Shown here one piece after another: positions 6,308 to 10,351 of a stretch of 10,351 nt of DNA. The DNA is from Trueperaceae bacterium (lineage in GTDB: Bacteria; Deinococcota; Deinococci; Deinococcales; Trueperaceae), in contig PXAU01000108.1 in NCBI GenBank assembly GCA_003567075.1, positions 1-10,351 of the forward strand. The letters run 5' to 3'. Made by a program: the position numbers and the translations under genes. A model generated the notes under the pieces. The model did not search any database, had not been told where the DNA came from, and saw nothing but the letters and a program-made list of their open reading frames with translations. The first letter of the stretch is position 1. Each line of letters begins with the position of its first letter.

Positions 6308-7210
6308 TCAGCCGACCTCGTCGAGCGGCACCTCGGTAGGACGGTACCCCATGGCGTCGAGCGAGTCCTCGTAGTCCGCCGCCTCCAGGTAGCCACCGTG
6401 CACGGCCACCAGCGCCGCCTCGAGCAGGTTCGTCGCCAGGCTACGCCCCGTGTAACGCGGGGTGGTCGTCACCAACCGCGAGGCACCGGCGGCCCGCAGG
6501 AAGGCCACGTCGTCACGGGTGGTGGTGTTCGTCAGGACCGTCAACCCGTCGAGCCGTGCCGGCGCGTAGCGCCGGATCAGGTGCCAGTCGCCAGCGATGA
6601 CCTCGGCCCAGTCGTAGATCCAGCGGTAGCGCTCGCTGGTGGTGGTCTTGTCCTGCTTGCTGCCGGTGGCGTAGATCCACGAGAAGGGCAGCTGCACCAC
6701 GATCGGCGCAACGGTGCGCGCGACCGCGTCGAGCGTGCGCGGCGAGCGGAGGAAGACGGGCAGTCCCAACACGAACGCCAGGTCGCCGAAGCGCAGGTCG
6801 GCACCGTGCTGGACCAGCGCCTCGGTCAGGCCGAAGCGGTCGACGGCGGAGGCGACCAGCACCGGCCGCTCGCGCCATCCGAGGCTCGGCTCCAACAGTT
6901 CGACGCTGCGACGCTCGAGCGTGTGCTTGAGCCCAGCTCCGCAGACCACCGGCGTGCGCGCCGCGGCCTGGGCCAGGGCGCGCGCCTCGCGCACGTAGTA
7001 ACGGGCACCCGCCCACTGCACGAACAGGTCGATGCCGCCAAGGCCGATCGCGTCGACCTGCCCGTCGAGCGCAGCGATGAGGGCACGGGCCGAGGCGATG
7101 TCGCCCCCGACGCCACGCCGCTCGATGCGCACCTGCTGGCCGAGCAGCTCGATCACCTGATCGGTGTCGCGCTTGGCCGAACCGAGCGACACGCTCACCG
7201 CATGCTTCAC
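6308..7210 (-). CDS. Conserved protein of the family usually labelled 'quinate 5-dehydrogenase'; function uncertain
   Basis: The 300-aa product resembles proteins I recall from Deinococcus and Clostridia annotated as quinate 5-dehydrogenase. No classical GxGxxG NAD-binding loop is evident at the expected place, and I cannot confirm that activity. Conserved-looking stretches are HAVSVSLGSAKRDTDQVIEL (3-22), VDAIGLGGIDLFV (52-64), TPVVCGAGLKHTLERR (86-101), VLVASAVDRFGLTEAL (117-132) and LPFSWIYATGSKQ (174-186). The C-terminal part has LTVLTNTTTRDDV (223-235) and LVTTTPRYTGRSLATNLLEA (246-265). No signal peptide or membrane segment is seen. The GTG at 7210 was chosen because similarity begins there and a G-rich run (GGGGGCGG) precedes it; the frame continues open to 7471, but that part shadows the GNAT gene. 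It lies 73 nt after the GNAT gene with a hairpin between them, and has no clear promoter of its own. Confidence 0.8.
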   Translation of the reverse strand: MKHAVSVSLGSAKRDTDQVIELLGQQVRIERRGVGGDIASARALIAALDGQVDAIGLGGIDLFVQWAGARYYVREARALAQAAARTPVVCGAGLKHTLERRSVELLEPSLGWRERPVLVASAVDRFGLTEALVQHGADLRFGDLAFVLGLPVFLRSPRTLDAVARTVAPIVVQLPFSWIYATGSKQDKTTTSERYRWIYDWAEVIAGDWHLIRRYAPARLDGLTVLTNTTTRDDVAFLRAAGASRLVTTTPRYTGRSLATNLLEAALVAVHGGYLEAADYEDSLDAMGYRPTEVPLDEVG

Positions 7211-7247
7211 GACCGCCCCCGATCTGCCGGGCGCCGAACGCGCGCCC

Positions 7248-7277
7248 GTCCGGCGCCCATGGATCGCGGCGCCGGAC
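7248..7277. terminator. Perfect 10-bp inverted repeat just after the GNAT stop codon
   Basis: GTCCGGCGCC (7248-7257) and GGCGCCGGAC (7268-7277) form a perfect 10-bp GC-rich stem with a 10-nt loop. Reading the minus strand it begins 6 nt after the GNAT stop codon and precedes the next gene. No T-tract follows, so full intrinsic termination is doubtful. It may attenuate read-through, stabilise the 3' end of the upstream mRNA, or bind a dimeric regulator of the gene starting at 7210. Confidence 0.55.
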
Positions 7278-7283
7278 CGGTCC

Positions 7284-7865
7284 TCACGGCAGCGCTTTTC
7301 CGTACCATTCGACCACCGGTCTCGCATCGATGGCGTAGCGGTACCCGAGCCCTTCCCAGAAGCGCCGCGCCGCCAGGTTGCGACCGTAGATGCTGGCCAA
7401 GAGCCGCCGCACCCGACCCGACAGGCGCGCCTCGAGCTCGTGCACGACAGCGCGTCCGAGCCCGCGCTCACGCGCAGCGCGATGCACGAGCAGCAGGTTC
7501 ACGGTGGCGTCACCTTCCTCGGGATAATCGAGCTTGTAGTCGAGGTAGCCGACGACCCAGCCAGCGCTCGCCCGGTCACGCAGGCGCTGGTCGAGCGCGG
7601 CCTCCTGCACCGCGGCCTCGCCGAGCGAGGAGACGATGACGAGCTCGATCACCCGACGCTCGTCGCGTTGAGCGGTCGCCAGCTCGATGCCGACCTCGTC
7701 GGGCGAGGGCACGGGAATACTGATGATCTCGAAGTACTGTGGGTTGTGCTCGTAGAGTGCGTGGACCGCCGGAGCATCGGCGGGGGTAGCCGCGCGCAGC
7801 GAGAGCGCCGCCTCCACCCGCCGCGGACGAACCGCGGCCGGCTCCGGGTTCGGATCACCAGGCAT
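7284..7865 (-). CDS. GNAT family N-acetyltransferase
   Basis: This is a cytosolic acetyl-CoA-dependent acyltransferase of the GNAT superfamily, acceptor unknown. The 193-aa product starts with a Pro/Ala/Arg-rich stretch of about 20 residues. The fold then begins at LSLRAATPADAPAVHALYEH (21-40). Conserved motif A is seen as NLLLVHRAARERGLGRAVV (123-141), with R-x-x-G-x-G at R132-G137 binding the pyrophosphate of acetyl-CoA. Motif B is NLAARRFWEGLGYRY (163-177). The segment EHNPQYFEI (39-47) resembles a subgroup often found in Deinococci, from memory. A GTG lies directly before the ATG. I chose the ATG at 7865 because a TANNNT hexamer stands exactly 7 nt upstream, matching a leaderless transcript, and no Shine-Dalgarno exists. 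It is divergent from the dipeptidase gene, with only 51 nt between starts. Confidence 0.92.
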   Translation of the reverse strand: MPGDPNPEPAAVRPRRVEAALSLRAATPADAPAVHALYEHNPQYFEIISIPVPSPDEVGIELATAQRDERRVIELVIVSSLGEAAVQEAALDQRLRDRASAGWVVGYLDYKLDYPEEGDATVNLLLVHRAARERGLGRAVVHELEARLSGRVRRLLASIYGRNLAARRFWEGLGYRYAIDARPVVEWYGKALP

Positions 7866-7872
7866 CACCAGT

Positions 7873-7878
7873 ACGCTA
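7873..7878 (-). promoter_or_regulatory. -10 hexamer of a leaderless GNAT transcript
   Basis: TAGCGT on the minus strand fits TANNNT and is followed by 7 nt and then the ATG at 7865. Transcription would begin at or next to the start codon. No -35 match is clear. The same geometry on the opposite strand for the dipeptidase strengthens the call. Confidence 0.55.
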
Positions 7879-7903
7879 CCACGCAGGCATGGCGCTCAAC
7901 CCG

Positions 7904-7909
7904 TACACT
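7904..7909 (+). promoter_or_regulatory. -10 hexamer of a leaderless dipeptidase transcript
   Basis: TACACT fits TANNNT and lies 7 nt before the ATG at 7917. There is no Shine-Dalgarno between them, which is the layout of leaderless mRNAs described in Deinococcus. A canonical -35 is not visible. Confidence 0.6.
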
Positions 7910-7916
7910 CAGCACC

Positions 7917-9008
7917 ATGGCCGACGCACGCCCGACCCCGGATCACGCCCCCGTCGTCGACGCCCACCTCGACCTGGCGTTCAACGCGGTCGCCGTCGGG
8001 CGCGATCTGACGCTCCCGCTGGACGAGCTCCGCGCCGCCGAAGGCCGGACCCACGAGACCGCGATGGTCACCTGGCCCGAACTCCGCGCTGCCGGCATCG
8101 ACCTGGTGTTCGGAACGCTCTTCGCGCACCCCGCCAAGCGCCAGCGCATGCCACCGGAGACCGCCGGCGACGACGCGGAGGCGGCTGAGGAGCTCGACCT
8201 GCCCGCTTACGTCGAGGCCGAGGGGGCCCACGCCCAAGCGCGCGCCCAGCTCGACTGGTACCGCGCCATGGAAGCCGCCGGGTGGGCCCGGATCGTGCGC
8301 AGCGGCGCCGACCTGCGGGCCTTGCGGGAGGAGCGGGCGGCCTCGTGGCAAGCACCGGTGGGTGTGGTGTTGCTGATGGAGGGCGCCGATCCGATCCGCT
8401 CCCCCGACGAGGCCAGCTGGTGGTGGAACCAGGGCGTGCGCATCGTGGGGCCAGCCTGGCAAGGCACCCGCTACGCCGGCGGCACGCGCGCACCGGGACC
8501 GCTCACGCCGCTCGGGTTCGAGCTCGTGGACGCCATGCAAGCGCTCGGCCTCGCGCTCGACGTGAGCCACTTGGCCGACGAGGCGCTGTGGCAGGTGCTC
8601 GGGCGCTTCGAGGGGCCGCTGCTGGCCAGCCACAGCAACGCCCGGGCGCTCACCCCCAGCGATCGCCACCTGAGCGACGAAGCCTTGCGGGCCCTGGGCG
8701 AGCGCGACGCCGTGGTGGGCCTGGTGCTCGGCAACCCGTTCCTCGACCCCACCGCCGGGCGCCGGGGGCCGGTCGACCTGCGCCAGGTGGGGCGCCACCA
8801 GCGCCACGTCGCGGCGCTCGTCGGCGCCGACCGGGTCGGCGTGGGAAGCGACTTCGACGGCGGCTTCGGCGCCGAGGAGACGCCGACCGAACTCAGCCGC
8901 GGGGGCGACTTCGCACGCCTGGCCGAGGCCGTGCCCGAGGCGCAGCGCGAGCACTTCCTGGGCGGCGCCTGGTGGGCCTGGTTGGAGCGCTCGCTGCCGA
9001 CCTCGTGA
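7917..9008 (+). CDS. Membrane dipeptidase (peptidase family M19)
   Basis: M19 enzymes are binuclear zinc hydrolases of the amidohydrolase fold that cleave dipeptides, often with broad specificity that includes D-residues at the C-terminal position. The 363-aa product carries the zinc ligands in the right order. They are H17 and D19 in VVDAHLDLAFN, E155 in LLMEGADPI, H218 in ALDVSHLADEAL, and H239 in LLASHSNARAL. The acidic residue lies in VGVGSDFDGGF (D312 or D314). The H218-to-H239 distance of 21 equals that of renal dipeptidase. No signal peptide is present despite the family name, so a cytosolic enzyme is expected. The ATG at 7917 follows a TANNNT box by 7 nt with no ribosome binding site; the frame is open far upstream, but that part shadows the GNAT and quinate-type genes. 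Dus follows on the same strand. Confidence 0.95.
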   Translation: MADARPTPDHAPVVDAHLDLAFNAVAVGRDLTLPLDELRAAEGRTHETAMVTWPELRAAGIDLVFGTLFAHPAKRQRMPPETAGDDAEAAEELDLPAYVEAEGAHAQARAQLDWYRAMEAAGWARIVRSGADLRALREERAASWQAPVGVVLLMEGADPIRSPDEASWWWNQGVRIVGPAWQGTRYAGGTRAPGPLTPLGFELVDAMQALGLALDVSHLADEALWQVLGRFEGPLLASHSNARALTPSDRHLSDEALRALGERDAVVGLVLGNPFLDPTAGRRGPVDLRQVGRHQRHVAALVGADRVGVGSDFDGGFGAEETPTELSRGGDFARLAEAVPEAQREHFLGGAWWAWLERSLPTS

Positions 9009-9057
9009 ACTCGCGCCACAGCCCCGGACGGCCTGGCAACCACCTGAGCGCGCACGT

Positions 9058-9064
9058 GGAGGAG
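9058..9064 (+). promoter_or_regulatory. Strong Shine-Dalgarno that sets the dus start
   Basis: GGAGGAG lies 6 nt before the GTG at 9071. It favours this start over in-frame GTGs at 9005 (which overlaps the dipeptidase stop) and 9056. Confidence 0.75.
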
Positions 9065-9070
9065 CGGCCC

Positions 9071-10135
9071 GTGCACCAGCGCGCCTGGTTCGCCGACCGC
9101 GTCCGCGAGGGCGCCGTGTTGGCGCCCATGGCGGGCTTCAGCGACGCCCCCTTCAGGCGCCTGGCGCACCATTTCGGTGCGGCTTGGGCGGTAAGCGAGA
9201 TGGTCTCGGCCAAGGCGCTGACGCTACCGGCCCACGACCCGGCGGGCTGGCGCATCTCGGCGCCGTACCCGGGTGAAGCGCGCGCGGTGGTGCAGCTCTT
9301 CGCCGCCGAACCCGAACTGGCGGCCCGCGCGGTCGAGCAGCTGGAGCGCGCCCATCAGCCCGCCGCCTTCGACCTCAACCTCGGCTGCCCGGTGCGCAAG
9401 GTGATCAACCGCGGCTGCGGTAGCGAGTTGCTGCGCGAGCCTGGGCGCGCCGCGTCCGTGCTGGCGGCGATGGTCGCCGCCGCCCACGTCCCGGTGAGCG
9501 CCAAGCTGCGCTTGGGCGTCGACCGAGACGTGGCCATCGAGGTCGCCCAGGCCCTGGTGGAGGCCGGCGCGGCGGCGCTCGCCGTGCACGGGCGCACGGC
9601 GCACCAGGGCTATGACGGCCACGCCGACTGGGACGCGATCGCCCGGGTCGCGGCCGCCGTCCCGGTGCCCGTGCTTGGGTCCGGCGATGTGGTGGACGTG
9701 AGCGGGTACGAGCGCGCCAAGGCCGCGGGCCTAGGCGTGATGGTGGCCCGCGGCGCCATCGGTCGCCCGTGGCTGTTCGCGCAGCTGCGCGGCGCCGAGG
9801 CGCCGGACCGCGACGCGATCGTCGCGGTCCTATGGCGCCACGCCCGCGACCACACCGCCTGGTACGGCGGGCCGCAGCCATTGCGGCGCCTGCGTGGCCA
9901 CCTCGCCGCCTACGCGGCGGCGCTGGCGGCAGCGCCGGGACCCCGTCTCGCGACCGAGGCGCTGCGCGCCGCCGTGGTGCGGGTCGACACGCTCGACGAC
10001 CTGCGAGCGGCGCTCCTGCACCACGCGCGTGCGTCCGTCGATCGCGACCTCGAGCGGCTCGCTGAACCCTGGTGCGACCTCGCCGCCGCACCGCTGCTGA
10101 CGCCGCCTGACGAGAGGCACCTGCGCGCTCCGTAG
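9071..10135 (+). CDS. tRNA-dihydrouridine synthase
   Basis: Dus enzymes use FMN and NADPH to reduce specific uridines in tRNA to dihydrouridine. From the GTG at 9071 the product is 354 aa. The TIM-barrel motifs are VLAPMAGFSDAPFRRLAHHF (16-35), SEMVSAKAL (42-50), and LNLGCPVRKVINRGCGSELL (102-121), with the catalytic acid C106. They continue with K145 in VSAKLRLGV, AVHGRTAHQGYDGHADWDAI (171-190), and the phosphate-binding region GSGDV (203-207) with ARGAIGRPWLF (226-236). The C-terminal helical tRNA-binding domain runs from about 245 to 330. The overall form is DusB-like bacterial, but subfamily and target position cannot be fixed here, so no symbol is given. The most likely arrangement is co-transcription from the leaderless dipeptidase promoter, 62 nt after that gene, with translation from its own strong ribosome binding site. 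Confidence 0.95.
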   Translation: MHQRAWFADRVREGAVLAPMAGFSDAPFRRLAHHFGAAWAVSEMVSAKALTLPAHDPAGWRISAPYPGEARAVVQLFAAEPELAARAVEQLERAHQPAAFDLNLGCPVRKVINRGCGSELLREPGRAASVLAAMVAAAHVPVSAKLRLGVDRDVAIEVAQALVEAGAAALAVHGRTAHQGYDGHADWDAIARVAAAVPVPVLGSGDVVDVSGYERAKAAGLGVMVARGAIGRPWLFAQLRGAEAPDRDAIVAVLWRHARDHTAWYGGPQPLRRLRGHLAAYAAALAAAPGPRLATEALRAAVVRVDTLDDLRAALLHHARASVDRDLERLAEPWCDLAAAPLLTPPDERHLRAP

Positions 10136-10140
10136 GTGCC
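10116..10140 (+). terminator. Stem-loop across the dus stop codon, possible terminator
   Basis: GGCACCTGCG (10116-10125) pairs with CGTAGGTGCC (10131-10140) as ten base pairs, one of them G-U, closing a 5-nt loop. The dus TAG (10133-10135) lies in the right arm. No T-tract follows. Its place at the end of a gene and before a new promoter suggests a role in termination or 3'-end stability, though elongating ribosomes would disrupt it. Confidence 0.45.
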
Positions 10141-10196
10141 GTCGAGCCGCTCGCACCCCGGCGGCCGTTGCCAGGTCCTCGACAGGCACGCCCGAA

Positions 10197-10217
10197 CGCG
10201 CCAGGTAGACTGGCGCG
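10197..10217. repeat. Perfect inverted repeat abutting the permease start, possible operator
   Basis: CGCGCCAG (10197-10204) and CTGGCGCG (10210-10217) are perfect 8-bp arms around GTAGA, ending directly at the ATG. The repeat contains the TANNNT hexamer TAGACT (10206-10211) in its loop and right arm. A dimeric repressor bound here would block the promoter. As RNA, only the right arm would be in a leaderless transcript, so DNA-level recognition is more plausible than an mRNA hairpin. Confidence 0.5.
10206..10211 (+). promoter_or_regulatory. -10 hexamer of a near-leaderless permease transcript
   Basis: TAGACT fits TANNNT and lies 6 nt before the ATG at 10218, with no Shine-Dalgarno. No TTGACA-like -35 is seen at 16-19 nt upstream. 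Confidence 0.5.
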
Positions 10218-10351
10218 ATGCCGATCCTGGCGCGGCTGGCCCTCCGCAACCTGCTCCGTCACCCGTGGCGCTCGCTGGCCACCGTGGTGGGCGTGGGGTT
10301 GGGCGTGGCGGCCGTGCTGGCGACCCTGTCGGTGGGCGCGAACGTCGACGC
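10218..10351 (+). CDS. ABC transporter permease, FtsX/MacB type, 3'-truncated by the window edge
   Basis: Only the first 44 codons are present. They read MPILARLALRNLLRHPWRSL followed by a hydrophobic segment (about 21-39) and then SVGANVD. A short amphipathic 'LALRNLLRHPWRS' lead-in to the first membrane helix is typical of MacB/LolC/FtsX-like permeases. These form a complex with an ATPase to export lipoproteins, peptides or antibiotics, or to signal at the envelope. The partner ATPase would be expected further downstream, outside the window. The ATG follows a TANNNT box by 6 nt. Substrate and subfamily cannot be told from this fragment. Confidence 0.82.
   Translation, partial: MPILARLALRNLLRHPWRSLATVVGVGLGVAAVLATLSVGANVD

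Noticed and set aside
6098..7639. 513-codon open frame on the plus strand opposite the quinate-type gene and GNAT
   Set aside because: Antisense shadow; composition shifts to Arg/Pro-rich junk along its length and no start signal is present.
9005..9008. GTGA overlap as the dus start
   Set aside because: The overlap is attractive, but GGAGGAG before the GTG at 9071 is much stronger and family similarity begins just after it.
1..10351. A new defence system, mobile element, CRISPR array or toxin-antitoxin pair
   Set aside because: All coding space is occupied by recognisable housekeeping families with uniform GC-rich composition. There are no transposase, integrase, repeat array or defence-domain signatures, and no gap longer than about 130 nt.

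Overview
The window is very GC-rich and densely coded. It reads as a chromosomal housekeeping segment of a bacterium in the Deinococcus-Thermus phylum (Deinococcota), perhaps a Truepera-like lineage. The basis is an EF-P that matches, as I remember it, the Thermus EF-P closely, including Arg32 at the domain I tip. Also relevant is a 'quinate 5-dehydrogenase'-type gene of a kind I recall from Deinococcus, and start codons sitting 6-7 nt after a TANNNT -10 hexamer, the leaderless arrangement described in Deinococcus. No database search was possible, so the taxonomic call is an inference.

Layout. From 1 to 1531 on the + strand lie the 3' part of a polyprenyl diphosphate synthase gene and a ComF-like phosphoribosyltransferase gene. 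They converge on a long minus-strand operon (6178 down to 1599) with the order efp - accB - accC - asp23-like (yqhY) - nusB - folD - DUF212/YuiD-like membrane protein. This resembles the Bacillus order efp...accB-accC-yqhY-nusB-folD. Six junctions join these seven genes, and five of them are overlaps: TGATG, GTGA, a 14-nt overlap, ATGA and TGATG. The exception is accB/accC, with a 17-nt gap. Translational coupling is therefore likely along the whole operon. It combines a translation factor for polyproline stalls, two subunits of acetyl-CoA carboxylase, an Asp23-family protein, a transcription antitermination factor and a one-carbon folate enzyme.

Upstream of efp, still on the minus strand, are a conserved protein of uncertain function (usually labelled quinate 5-dehydrogenase) and a GNAT acetyltransferase, separated by a perfect 10-bp inverted repeat. 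The GNAT gene diverges from a + strand M19 dipeptidase gene. The 51 nt between the two ATGs carry back-to-back TANNNT hexamers, each exactly 7 nt before an ATG, so both mRNAs are probably leaderless. The dipeptidase is followed by a tRNA-dihydrouridine synthase gene with a strong ribosome binding site. The window ends in the first 44 codons of an FtsX/MacB-type ABC transporter permease, whose start abuts a perfect inverted repeat covering its -10 element.

No stretch longer than about 130 nt lacks a gene. I saw no tRNA, rRNA, CRISPR array, insertion sequence, phage gene or toxin-antitoxin pair, and nothing that looks like a wholly new system. The points of interest are regulatory architecture and a few protein details.
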